Assembly (NCBI GenBank): GCA_031430595.1 | Contig: JANPBU010000060.1 | Span: 1 to 64,000 of the forward strand | Direction of reading: 5' to 3' | Length of the DNA stretch: 64,000 bases | From: JANNBN01 sp031430595 | Lineage (GTDB): Bacteria > Actinomycetota > Acidimicrobiia > Acidimicrobiales > JANYDT01 | In this document: positions 51,044-59,140 of the stretch, one piece after another | Numbering within the stretch: the stretch's first letter is position 1 | How the letters are laid out: every line of letters starts with the position of its first letter | Made by a program: the position numbers and the translations under genes | Notes under the pieces: model-generated | The model's input: only the letters and a program-made list of their open reading frames with translations | Told to the model about the DNA's origin: nothing | Databases searched by the model: none

Positions 51044-51802
51044 CTAGGGAATGTGGGTTTCTGGGGTGAACCCACCGAGATGGGCCGTGTCATTGAAACA
51101 CCGAACCATCCACTTCGAGCTATCGATAACTAGGTGGCTGATCGAACAATTGTCTGCACCTAAAAAAACCGTACGAAGACCAACTGCGTGTCCGAGAATT
51201 GCTGAAATTACGCCACCGTGGACTACAGCAATGATTCGCTTCCCCGTATGTTCACGTTCGATCCGATGTATCGCAGCAACGCACCGGTCGATCAACTGTT
51301 GGGTCGTTTCCGCCCCCGGTATGTGTCCCCATTCGTGTTCGGTCATTGCGGCGACGAAACGCGGGTCGCCTTCTGCTGCCCGACGACGAAATTCGCCACC
51401 CTCCCAGTCGCCAAGAAACACCTCTCGAAGTTCCGGTTCGATGGTTGCGGTGAGGCCAAGTGCAGCCTCGATTGGAGCCGCTGTTTGATGGGTTCGCACG
51501 AGTGAGGTCACGTAAATGGCATCGATATTTTCTTGAGCCAACCTCGCGCCCACCAACTTCGCCTGAAGTTCGCCGTCATCAGAAAGTGGCGGATCTCCGT
51601 GACCATCTTTCAACGGAAATCCGGCGGTTCCTTCGACGCCAATCGTCGCCCCGTGGCGAACCAACAATATTTCGGTGGCCCCAGCAGGTGCTGTCCAGCG
51701 AACTTGTCTGTGTGCTTGCGAGACCGGGGGTGCTTGCGAGACCGGGGGTGCTTGCGAGGCAGGGGGTGCTTGCTCGGTAGGGGAAGTTTGCGAACTCACC
51801 AA
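51044..51802 (-). CDS. Histidine phosphatase superfamily protein
   Basis: 252 residues. EILLVRHGATIGVEGTAGFP holds the RHG catalytic His; VTSLVRTHQTAAPIEAALGL and LREVFLGDWEGGEFRRRAAE follow as in phosphoglycerate-mutase-like phosphatases; IAVVHGGVISAILGHAVG brings the second catalytic His. The first ~35 residues are a Pro/Ser/Gln repeat (PPVSQA units) encoded by an 18-base tandem repeat, so the true start could be later. Substrate unknown. Confidence 0.87.
   Translation of the reverse strand: MVSSQTSPTEQAPPASQAPPVSQAPPVSQAHRQVRWTAPAGATEILLVRHGATIGVEGTAGFPLKDGHGDPPLSDDGELQAKLVGARLAQENIDAIYVTSLVRTHQTAAPIEAALGLTATIEPELREVFLGDWEGGEFRRRAAEGDPRFVAAMTEHEWGHIPGAETTQQLIDRCVAAIHRIEREHTGKRIIAVVHGGVISAILGHAVGLRTVFLGADNCSISHLVIDSSKWMVRCFNDTAHLGGFTPETHIP
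51714..51775. repeat. 18-bp tandem repeat in the 5' end of the phosphatase gene
   Basis: About 3.5 units close to GGTGCTTGCGAGACCGGG on the plus strand, coding APPVSQ-type repeats on the minus strand. Confidence 0.8.
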
Positions 51803-51889
51803 ACCATTTTCTCACAGGCGCACCCGAAGGATCGCCCTGCAAGGAAAACAGGCCTAGGCATCGCACGCACGGTCTTGTACAGTTCGCGT

Positions 51890-52459
51890 ATGTCAAACAA
51901 CCCGTTGTTGAAGCGTCTCTTAGAAGCCGGTGTCTCGTTCGGAGAAGTTACCCAAACAAAGGCCGACGAACTCATGTCGATTTTGCGTGAAAGTGGCGTT
52001 AAACGAAAAGAAGCCGAGAAGACAGTCATGGACCTTGCCGAGCAGGCCAGAGCCCAGACTGACAAGTTCGTTGCCCGGATCAAAAGCGAACTCGCTGACC
52101 AGATCGTTACGGTTGCCGATCGGCTTGACGACCTGGAAGACAAAATCGAAAAGCTTGCTGAAAAAGCTTCGGGAATGTTGAAATCAACGGCGGGTCGAGA
52201 CGAAGCTGATTCCACAACGGCTGACAAACCGACTGCCGGTCTGGCAATGGATCTTGAACCTATGACGAAGCCAGTTGCTATCCCACGGAAGGCCGCAGCA
52301 AAGAAAGCCGCACCAGTCAAGAAGGCGGTCGTCAAAAAAGCCGCTCCGGTCAAGCAGGCAACTGCGAAGAAGGCGGTCGCAAAGAAGACGACCGTTAAGA
52401 AGGCCGCTCCCGCAAAGAAGGTCGTCGCTAAGAAAGCGGCACCCGCCAAGAGGGGCTAG
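51890..52459 (+). CDS. Coiled-coil protein with Lys/Ala-rich (histone H1-like) tail
   Basis: 189 residues from ATG (MSNNPLLKRLLEAGVSFGEV). Residues 1-~105 form a helical coiled coil (AEKTVMDLAEQARAQTDKFV, TVADRLDDLEDKIEKLAEKA), similar to phasin- or PhaF-like proteins. Residues ~135-189 are a low-complexity basic tail of AAKKAAPVKK-type repeats, which bind DNA or polyphosphate in similar proteins. It may tie the nucleoid or storage granules to another structure. Placed just before rplY, transcribed in the same direction. Confidence 0.75.
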   Translation: MSNNPLLKRLLEAGVSFGEVTQTKADELMSILRESGVKRKEAEKTVMDLAEQARAQTDKFVARIKSELADQIVTVADRLDDLEDKIEKLAEKASGMLKSTAGRDEADSTTADKPTAGLAMDLEPMTKPVAIPRKAAAKKAAPVKKAVVKKAAPVKQATAKKAVAKKTTVKKAAPAKKVVAKKAAPAKRG

Positions 52460-52467
52460 CCGTTTTC

Positions 52468-52537
52468 GGGTCGTCGGTTGAGCGGCTATCCTTCACTGCT
52501 CCCTTCCTGCACGCAGGCTGGGCACGACCCAAAAGGA
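52468..52537 (+). promoter_or_regulatory. Structured leader before the rplY ribosome site
   Basis: GGGTCGT (52468-52474) and ACGACCC (52524-52530) are perfect 7-base arms enclosing 49 bases, inside which CCTGCACGCAGG makes a smaller hairpin. The ribosome site AAAAGGA begins directly after the outer arm. A T-run is missing, so it is not a terminator. It may be an autoregulatory ribosomal-protein leader; this is inference. Confidence 0.4.
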
Positions 52538-52546
52538 TAAGTCCCG

Positions 52547-52837
52547 ATGTCAGACATCACACTCTCAGCTGAACTTCGAACCGGAAACGGTTCAGCCCTT
52601 GCGGGTCGTATGCGTGTCGCAGGCCGGGTTCCCGGTGTTGTTTACGGTCAGGGTGTCGAAACCCGCTCGATCAGCGTCGACCACCGTGAACTACGCAACA
52701 CGTTCAGCACCTCGGCCAAACGGGCTGAAGAGTTCAACCTGGTACTCGATGGTGTGACTCACCGGGTTCGCATTCAAGAGTTGCAGCGCAGCCCGCTGAA
52801 CTCACAAGCTCGTCACGTCGACTTCCTCATCGTCTAA
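52547..52837 (+). CDS. rplY: Ribosomal protein bL25, short form
   Basis: 96 residues: MSDITLSAELRTGNGSALAG, RMRVAGRVPGVVYGQGVE, TRSISVDHRELRNTFST, and a C-terminal RVRIQELQRSPLNSQARHVD. It binds 5S rRNA. Only the 5S-binding domain is present, as in E. coli; many actinobacterial L25 proteins have ~100 extra residues of TL5-type C-terminal domain, absent here. The pth start comes 7 bases after the stop, so the pair is co-translated. Confidence 0.92.
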   Translation: MSDITLSAELRTGNGSALAGRMRVAGRVPGVVYGQGVETRSISVDHRELRNTFSTSAKRAEEFNLVLDGVTHRVRIQELQRSPLNSQARHVDFLIV

Positions 52838-52844
52838 GGGGCGC

Positions 52845-53456
52845 ATGTTCGGCAAAGAGCGTATCGGCACGCCGGCCGACTTGTTGGTCGTAGGGCTCGG
52901 CAACCCGGGTGTTGAATACCAAGGCACACGACACAATGTCGGGGCAGAAGTCGTAGCGCTATTGGCCAGACGGCACGTTGCCGTGCTTAAACTCGGCAAA
53001 GAGCGCTCATTGTCCGCTGAACTTCGCAGCGGTGAATTTCGTATTGTGGTTGCTTTTCCACAAACGTTTATGAACCTCAGTGGCGAATCGGTTCGGCTGT
53101 TGGTGAAGCGTCACGGTATCGACGATTTTTCGAAACTCGTCGTCATCCACGATGAACTTGACCTGCCAACCGCTCGAATCAAATGCAAATTCGGTGGCGG
53201 TAACGGCGGACACAACGGCCTGAAATCAATCCAGGCTCACCTTTCAAGCCCCGATTACGTAAGAATTCGGATCGGAATCGGTCGCCCTCCGGGTCGTCAA
53301 GACCCTGCTGATTACGTGCTGAAACGCCCGGGCAAAGCTGAACAAGAGTTACTCGCTGTGGCAATCGAGCAAGCTGGCGACGCCGTCGAGTCAATACTGT
53401 CAATCGGGTTTGAGCGCACCATGAATCAGGTCAATACCGCAACCGAAATCATGTAA
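52845..53456 (+). CDS. pth: Peptidyl-tRNA hydrolase
   Basis: 203 residues. LLVVGLGNPGVEYQGTRHNV with the catalytic His, AFPQTFMNLSGESVRLLV, VIHDELDLPTARIKCKFGGG with the essential Asp, and NGGHNGLKSIQAHLSSPDYV with RIRIGIGRPPG are all in place. It frees tRNA from stalled or dropped peptidyl-tRNA. Adjacent to rplY, the usual pairing. Complete. Confidence 0.96.
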   Translation: MFGKERIGTPADLLVVGLGNPGVEYQGTRHNVGAEVVALLARRHVAVLKLGKERSLSAELRSGEFRIVVAFPQTFMNLSGESVRLLVKRHGIDDFSKLVVIHDELDLPTARIKCKFGGGNGGHNGLKSIQAHLSSPDYVRIRIGIGRPPGRQDPADYVLKRPGKAEQELLAVAIEQAGDAVESILSIGFERTMNQVNTATEIM

Positions 53457-53539
53457 CTCTCAGACTGCCTGTCGGGCGATGGAATTTCGTTCAGTCTCGG
53501 ACATACCGACCGGTTGAATTCACTCAGTAATCTGACGGT

Positions 53540-54550
53540 ATGTCTGACACCCAACTCCTTCGCTGGGGGATCCTTTCTACCTCGAATTTTGCCCAGAAAG
53601 TGTTTCTCCCTGGGTTACGGAAAAGTTCCAACCTAACGGTCACGGCGGTGGCTTCACGAGACCTCGCCCGGGCTCAAGTGTTCGCAACTCGTAACGATAT
53701 TCCGCGTGCTTATGGTTCATACGAGGAGTTGCTCGCCGACCCGAACATCGACGTTGTGTACATTCCAACCCCAAACAGCATGCATGTCGAGTGGACCCTT
53801 AAAGCCGCTCTGGCTGGGAAACATGTGCTGTGCGAAAAGCCTATGGGCGTTACAGCTGTCGAACTAGAAGCGCTGGCCCCGGTGGCCCAAAAGGTTCACA
53901 TCGCCGAAGCGTTCATGGTTCGCTTCCACCCTCAATGGTTAGAGGTTCGCGAGGTGGTTAGGTCAGGAAAGATTGGTCCCATCACTCATATGCACGCTGA
54001 GTTTTCGTATACAAACACTGACCCAACCAATATTCGCAATACTTCGGGTATTGGGGGTGGGGCGATGTACGACATTGGCTGTTATGCAGTTGTTGCTGCA
54101 CGGTGGTTCCTTGAAGCAAACCCCGTTCGGGTTGCCGCCGTCACCGACCTTGACCCAACGTTCGGAACCGACCGACTCGCCAGTGCCCTGCTCGACTTCG
54201 GAGACGGCCGAACGTGCACATTTTCGGTATCGACCCAAACGGTTCCGCACCAGCGAGTTCACCTGTATGGCACCGAAGGAAGGATTGAGATCACGATTCC
54301 GTTCAACCAACCCCAAAACGACACCGTGACGTACCTCGTGCACGACGGTACGTCGCTACACGGCCTTGACGCTGTACCCCACGTGGTCAACACCGCCGAT
54401 CAGTACACCGCTCAAGCCGACGCGTTCTGTGCCCGAATTAGGTCTGAAGCACCGAGTACCGAGGCGCTTCGTGATGCGATGGTGAATATGGCAACGATCG
54501 ACGCAGTGTTTCGCTCGGCCTCTTCCGGCCGGTTCGAACCGATTGTGTAG
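53540..54550 (+). CDS. Gfo/Idh/MocA family oxidoreductase
   Basis: 336 residues. An N-terminal NAD(P) fold (LRWGILSTSNFAQKVFLPGL; TAVASRDLARAQVFATRNDI) is followed by the family signature HVLCEKPMGVTAVELEALAP with the catalytic Lys of EKP. The C-terminal beta sheet holds YDIGCYAVVAARWFLEANPV with the D-x-G-x-Y/H substrate motif. It oxidises or reduces a sugar or cyclitol. Inserted between pth and prs, where most relatives have no gene. The stop lies 5 bases from the convergent prs end. Confidence 0.9.
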   Translation: MSDTQLLRWGILSTSNFAQKVFLPGLRKSSNLTVTAVASRDLARAQVFATRNDIPRAYGSYEELLADPNIDVVYIPTPNSMHVEWTLKAALAGKHVLCEKPMGVTAVELEALAPVAQKVHIAEAFMVRFHPQWLEVREVVRSGKIGPITHMHAEFSYTNTDPTNIRNTSGIGGGAMYDIGCYAVVAARWFLEANPVRVAAVTDLDPTFGTDRLASALLDFGDGRTCTFSVSTQTVPHQRVHLYGTEGRIEITIPFNQPQNDTVTYLVHDGTSLHGLDAVPHVVNTADQYTAQADAFCARIRSEAPSTEALRDAMVNMATIDAVFRSASSGRFEPIV

Positions 54551-54555
54551 CCAGG

Positions 54556-55527
54556 CTACGACTGGTTTTCGCCACCAAAAATTTCAGAAACTGACGAGTC
54601 ACCAAAAACTGCATTAATCGCATCAGCCAAAATCGGGGCAACGGAAAGTATTTCGATTTTGTCGCACTGTTTTTCAGGCGGGATCACGATGGTGTTAGTG
54701 ACAACAACTTTTTCAAATACCGAATTCTTGATGCGGTCAATGGCCGGGCCACTTAACACTCCATGAGTAACCGCAGCCCACACAGCTGTTGCACCACGTT
54801 GTTTCAGCAAATCCGCTGCTGCACAAACGGTTCCGCCGGTGTCGATCATGTCGTCAACAATGACGCAATGACGACCATCAACTTCGCCCATAATGTCAAG
54901 CGCCTCGACCGTGTTGACCTTCGACGTTGAGCGACGTTTGTAAATGGAAGCTACGTCAGCATCGAGATGCTTCGCCATACGTTCAGCTACCTTGACCCGA
55001 CCCGTGTCAGGCGAAACGATGACTGAATTCGGGGGAAGCGAGTTACGAAGGTGGTTGACCAATACCGGTAAGGCAGTCAAATGATCAACGGGAATGTCGA
55101 AAAACCCCTGAATCTGTCCAGAGTGCAAATCGATTGATACCACCCGGTCGGCACCGGCGACCGTAAGCATGTCGGCAATCAATTTCGCAGTGATGGGCTC
55201 ACGACCGGCAGCCTTGCGATCTTGGCGGGCGTACCCGTAGAACGGAATGACCGCTGTAATTCGTTTCGCTGATGCTCGCTTGGCCGCATCGATCATGATC
55301 AATTGCTCGATAATGGCCTGGTTCACACCACCACCATGTGTTTGCATAATGAACACATCGGTGCCGCGAATTGATTCGCCAAACGTGCAGCGAATTTCGC
55401 CGTTGGCAAAGTCGACAAGGTTAGGGTTACCGAGCTTGACGTTGAGATGTTGAGCAACTTCGATAGCCAGTTCAGGGTTGGCTCGACCCGAATACAACGC
55501 AAGCCGTTTGGTCGGTGAGTATTCCAC
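54556..55527 (-). CDS. prs: Ribose-phosphate pyrophosphokinase
   Basis: 323 residues, complete. It makes PRPP from ribose 5-phosphate and ATP for nucleotide and amino acid synthesis. DFANGEIRCTFGESIRGTDV flexible loop, QTHGGGVNQAIIEQLIMIDA, PFYGYARQDRKAAGREPITA with the regulatory arm, SIDLHSGQIQGFFDIPVDHL, and the PRPP-binding CVIVDDMIDTGGTVCAAADL are all present. It follows the glmU-like gene by 11 bases on the same strand, the standard gram-positive order. Confidence 0.97.
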   Translation of the reverse strand: MEYSPTKRLALYSGRANPELAIEVAQHLNVKLGNPNLVDFANGEIRCTFGESIRGTDVFIMQTHGGGVNQAIIEQLIMIDAAKRASAKRITAVIPFYGYARQDRKAAGREPITAKLIADMLTVAGADRVVSIDLHSGQIQGFFDIPVDHLTALPVLVNHLRNSLPPNSVIVSPDTGRVKVAERMAKHLDADVASIYKRRSTSKVNTVEALDIMGEVDGRHCVIVDDMIDTGGTVCAAADLLKQRGATAVWAAVTHGVLSGPAIDRIKNSVFEKVVVTNTIVIPPEKQCDKIEILSVAPILADAINAVFGDSSVSEIFGGENQS

Positions 55528-55538
55528 GGGTGAAGAGG

Positions 55539-56711
55539 CTAGCTCTTGAAACCCGGACCGGTTCGTACGCCGTCCCCGACCCGCGAACCTGGCTCAAGGG
55601 TTGCAAAGGGCCCGACCACTGCGCCGGCCCCAATTTTTGCCGAGCGACACACACTGTTTTCGACGACTGCGCCTTCGCCGACCCAGGTATCAACCAACCG
55701 GGCATTCGGCCCGATCTCGGCACCAGCCAAAACAACCGTCTTTCCTTGCAGCATCGTGCCAGGGAACAGGGTCACATCGGCAGCAATTTTGACCGTTGAA
55801 TCAACGTACGTTTGGGCCGGGTCAAGCATCGTGACCCCGTCAGCCATAAGTTGTTCGTTTGTTCGTCGACGCAATTCAGCCTCGACCTCAGCAAGGTGAA
55901 GCCGGTCGTCAACACCTTTACACTCCCCCGGGTCGGCCAGTTCGCACGTTGCTACGGTGTAGCCAGCTTCAACCAGTACGCGAAGTACTTCGCTGAGACT
56001 CGGCGGATGTTCGGTGTCGTCGGCGTCTTCATGCTCACCGTCACCAAATCGAAACTCGAACCCCGAATCGCGGGTCAAGCGTCGTAGTGCTGGTGCAAGT
56101 AGCCCCAACTTCACGACCAGCACACCAGCGTCGCATTCGACCGTTCCGTCGGAAACCGCTGGGATGTCGCCGAGTTCATACACATCGGCGTCGACTACGC
56201 CTTCAAAACGATTTTGTCGGCCACGAACGATGCAACCGTGACCATCCGGGTCGCCCATACGCGCCGTAAGCAGCGTCGCCGCAGCGTCAGACTGAAGGTG
56301 TTGCGAAACCAATTCAACCAGCGAACTCGACCGAATGAGCGGGCGGTCGGCCGACACGAACAGCACACTCGTGCGGCTTTCGTCTGACATCAATTCAAGA
56401 TCGTCGTCAAGTGCAGTGATCGCGACGGCGGCGGCATCGGCGGTACCGAGTGGGCGCGACTGGGTAACAAATTCGACTGACTGGTCGCCAGGTATTTCCT
56501 GTAACAGCGCCTTGGAAACTCGCTCGACCCCGTTCGAAACGACCACTACCGCTTTCGACACACCAACAGCTGTCAGGGTTTCGAGTGCATGACCGGCCAA
56601 CGTACGGCCGCACACCCGGTGCAGGGCCTTCGGCCGATTCGACAACATTGCTTCGCCGTCACCAACGGCGAGCACCACCCCTACCAACAGGTGATCTTGA
56701 GTATGGATCAT
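55539..56711 (-). CDS. GlmU-like protein with degenerate nucleotidyl signature and truncated acetyltransferase part
   Basis: 390 residues from the ATG giving MIHTQDHLLVGVVLAVGDGE; GlmU usually has 450-490. The nucleotidyl loop reads LAVGDGEAMLSNRPKALHRV where GlmU has L-A-A-G-x-G-T-R-M: the TR pair, including the critical Arg, is replaced by EA, though PK and the later SADRPLI Asp remain. The left-handed beta helix starts (TLFPGTMLQGKTVVLAGAEI; GPNARLVDTWVGEGAVVENS) but the chain ends at GVRTGPGFKS, before the acetyl-CoA and catalytic His region. It sits in the glmU slot before prs. It may be a regulatory or repurposed relative. Confidence 0.8.
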   Translation of the reverse strand: MIHTQDHLLVGVVLAVGDGEAMLSNRPKALHRVCGRTLAGHALETLTAVGVSKAVVVVSNGVERVSKALLQEIPGDQSVEFVTQSRPLGTADAAAVAITALDDDLELMSDESRTSVLFVSADRPLIRSSSLVELVSQHLQSDAAATLLTARMGDPDGHGCIVRGRQNRFEGVVDADVYELGDIPAVSDGTVECDAGVLVVKLGLLAPALRRLTRDSGFEFRFGDGEHEDADDTEHPPSLSEVLRVLVEAGYTVATCELADPGECKGVDDRLHLAEVEAELRRRTNEQLMADGVTMLDPAQTYVDSTVKIAADVTLFPGTMLQGKTVVLAGAEIGPNARLVDTWVGEGAVVENSVCRSAKIGAGAVVGPFATLEPGSRVGDGVRTGPGFKS

Positions 56712-56754
56712 GCGAATAAAATCCGAATCTTGGTTGTCATGTGTTGCATGTTGT

Positions 56755-56824
56755 TCCGGCGGAGGGATTCGAACCCCCATTCTCTGGACCAAAACCAGAT
56801 GTCCTACCCTTGAACGACGCCGGA
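56755..56824 (-). tRNA. tRNA-Gln (anticodon UUG)
   Basis: The minus strand gives the acceptor stem TCCGGCG/CGCCGGA, the anticodon arm TCTGG-TTTTGGT-CCAGA with TTG at positions 34-36 (reads CAA), and the T arm GGGGG-TTCGAAT-CCCTC region. The D arm region is GTTCAAGGGTAGGAC. The CCA end is not encoded. Its 3' end lies between the GlmU-like start and the GerMN lipoprotein gene. Confidence 0.92.
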
Positions 56825-56879
56825 TTGGATTCCCATGAAGATATCAGCGCTCAGGACCCGGTCGGCGCGAGTTTCGTAA

Positions 56880-57536
56880 TCATTCACTCACCAAGTCAGG
56901 TGTTTCGGGACACAAACCAATTCCTAAACAGCGGAACTCTTCCGGAAACAGGGTGCCTTGGGTGAAGCCTTCTTCGGTCGGAATGTTGGTAATGAAGGTG
57001 TTGGTCGTCGCGTCAACAAAGTTGAGACGAACCCCGCCCACGCCTGGCCGGGCGTTCACGACAGTAAAGACCAACTGCGCCAAGGCTTGCACAGATTTGT
57101 CGTTTGGAAGTTGGCCGAACGAGCTGAAACCAAGCCCAACGATGGCTTCACCTCGTTCAATTCGAGAGATTCCGATCTGAGCAGACCCCTCCGGATTGAT
57201 CGTCGGAAACGCAGAGGTATACCCAACTGCGAGTTCCTTCGCATTCGGTCCTTTGCGAAGTTCGCGCAGAGCACTGTCGATTGCGTCGATGGTGGTCGCA
57301 TCGGACGGAAGGGTGATTGATCGATAGACGGGCATGACGCGGCCATTGCGAAGGAAATAGACAAACACCGAGTCAGGAATCGCGGTGGCTTCAATCGAAC
57401 CATCTTGTGGATCTGTCAGCACGTTATTGCCACCAGCAGCTACGGCCCTTGGCTCAGAAACGCTCGCAACACCGCACCCCGTGATGACCAGTGAAAATGA
57501 AACGAGTAAAACTGCGATCCAACGTGGTCGCCTCAT
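56880..57536 (-). CDS. GerMN-domain lipoprotein in the lpqB position
   Basis: 218 residues. The signal IAVLLVSFSLVITGCGVASV has an ITGC lipobox. A single GerMN (sporulation/spore-germination) domain covers ~55-195: DSVFVYFLRNGRVMPVYRSI, ALRELRKGPNAKELAVGYTS, VNARPGVGGVRLNFVDATTN. In many actinobacteria mtrA-mtrB is followed by lpqB (~580 residues, GerMN plus beta-propeller); here only a GerMN-sized lipoprotein is encoded. The start overlaps the kinase stop by 4 bases. Confidence 0.85.
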   Translation of the reverse strand: MRRPRWIAVLLVSFSLVITGCGVASVSEPRAVAAGGNNVLTDPQDGSIEATAIPDSVFVYFLRNGRVMPVYRSITLPSDATTIDAIDSALRELRKGPNAKELAVGYTSAFPTINPEGSAQIGISRIERGEAIVGLGFSSFGQLPNDKSVQALAQLVFTVVNARPGVGGVRLNFVDATTNTFITNIPTEEGFTQGTLFPEEFRCLGIGLCPETPDLVSE

Positions 57537-59140
57537 AAGTGAGCCTCGTTGTGGATCGGCACATCTCGGGACGGCAGGTCGCGAACCGGCAGGTCGAGCG
57601 TTTGTTCGTCGACGTCGCCTTCGATGAGGGTAACCACAAATCGAGCACCACCCGAAGGAGCCGACGTGAGAACAATCGAGCCGTGATGTAGACGCGCATG
57701 TTCGGCAACCAACGCCAAACCGAGTCCAGTTCCTTTTGTAGAGCCCGCTCGTTGAGCGGTTCCGCGTCGAAAGCGTTCGAAGACCACGGCTCGTTCAGCC
57801 TCGGGAACCCCTGGCCCATCATCATCAACCGTGATACGGATCTCCCTCGGATTTTCGACGCCGAGAGGCGCTCGCAATCCGCTGAGGGTGATCAACTTCG
57901 CCCCTCCCCCATAGTTCGCCGCGTTCTGTAACAGGTTCGCCATCACCCGTTCAATGCGGCGCTTGTCGAGATGCACCATGGTTGGCCCCAGGCCAGCACT
58001 ATCAATCAACACCCCTTCGAACGGAACAATCACCCGTTTCACAAGGTCGAGTAAATCGAAGTCAGTCATATTGAGTTCAGCGGCACCAGCATCAAATCGA
58101 CTTATTTCTAGAAGATCAAGCACCAACTGCTGGAAATAATCGGTTTGTGAAGTAAGTACATCGAGTGCCGTTTGTGAACGTTCAGACATTTCGTCACGCC
58201 GCGCGCCGAGCAGTTGCACGGCGGCCGACAACGAAGTAAGTGGGGTACGCAGTTCATGACTTACGTCTGAGGCGAACCGAGCTTCTCGCTCAAGGCGTTG
58301 TTGCAGCGACGATGCCATTCCGTTGAACGAAGCCACCAGAGGGTCAAGGTCAGTGTCGGCGTTCAATTCGATTCGCGTATCGAGGCGACCCGACGCGATT
58401 TCTTGGGCGGCGATCGCCACCTGACGAAGCGGTTTCATTACTCGGATGCTCACCAGTCGGCCGAAGACTGCCCCAAGCAGGGTCGCGATGGTGGCTGCGC
58501 CAATCAGGGCCCGAGCCAAAAGAGCCAAGTTGTTTTGTTCAGAGATAAGCGGAGTTCGTTCGTAATAGCCAGCGACTATTCGGTCTGACTCGTCTTTGAG
58601 CACAACACCTGTCGTCACGAACGGAACCGAATCAACCCGGTCGATGATCCAACCGGTTTTCCCTTGGGCAACGAGTCGCCTCAGCTTCATTTCTGAGGCT
58701 GCTGGTTGACGATCGGTGAGTGTCGTTCTCGCGCTACACAATGACTTCGTCTTGATCGTTGGGTCGGCAATGAAACAGTCGCGGGTGTTGTCAGAAACCA
58801 CGACAATGTCGCCGCGCCCATCGAGAAATGTGAGCGACCTGAGGAGGTCAAGCGAACTCACCCCGTTTCGAAGACCGGCCTCGACCCGGGCACCGTTGAG
58901 TTGGGCTTGGCTCACCGCCACTCTTCGGCGGGCATCAACGAAACGGCCCCGTGCTACCTGATAGGTGATTCCGGCCAAAAGCACTGACGTGAGTAGTGCA
59001 CCGAAAGCGAACGCGACAGTCGCACGAGCACGAAGGCCGAGACGCGGAAAGTGCAGTCCGGCCGCTTCAACGTCACCCTTGTCGCCCCTGTCGCCGTCGT
59101 TGATCGAACTGGAGGAACTCGCCAAACCAACATCGGTCAC
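57533..59140 (-). CDS. MtrB-like sensor histidine kinase
   Basis: 535 residues. Two membrane segments (about 36-58 and 212-232) enclose an external domain (DVARRRF-like to ERTPLISEQNN). HAMP: RVMKPLRQVAIAAQEIASGR. HisKA: RFASDVSHELRTPLTSLSAA with the phosphorylated His. HATPase_c: RVMANLLQNAANYGGGAKLI, VDDDGPGVPEAERAVVFERF, GSTKGTGLGLALVAEHARLH. This resembles MtrB of the MtrAB system, which tunes cell-wall and division genes. Overlaps the regulator by 4 bases. Confidence 0.92.
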   Translation of the reverse strand: MTDVGLASSSSSINDGDRGDKGDVEAAGLHFPRLGLRARATVAFAFGALLTSVLLAGITYQVARGRFVDARRRVAVSQAQLNGARVEAGLRNGVSSLDLLRSLTFLDGRGDIVVVSDNTRDCFIADPTIKTKSLCSARTTLTDRQPAASEMKLRRLVAQGKTGWIIDRVDSVPFVTTGVVLKDESDRIVAGYYERTPLISEQNNLALLARALIGAATIATLLGAVFGRLVSIRVMKPLRQVAIAAQEIASGRLDTRIELNADTDLDPLVASFNGMASSLQQRLEREARFASDVSHELRTPLTSLSAAVQLLGARRDEMSERSQTALDVLTSQTDYFQQLVLDLLEISRFDAGAAELNMTDFDLLDLVKRVIVPFEGVLIDSAGLGPTMVHLDKRRIERVMANLLQNAANYGGGAKLITLSGLRAPLGVENPREIRITVDDDGPGVPEAERAVVFERFRRGTAQRAGSTKGTGLGLALVAEHARLHHGSIVLTSAPSGGARFVVTLIEGDVDEQTLDLPVRDLPSRDVPIHNEAHL

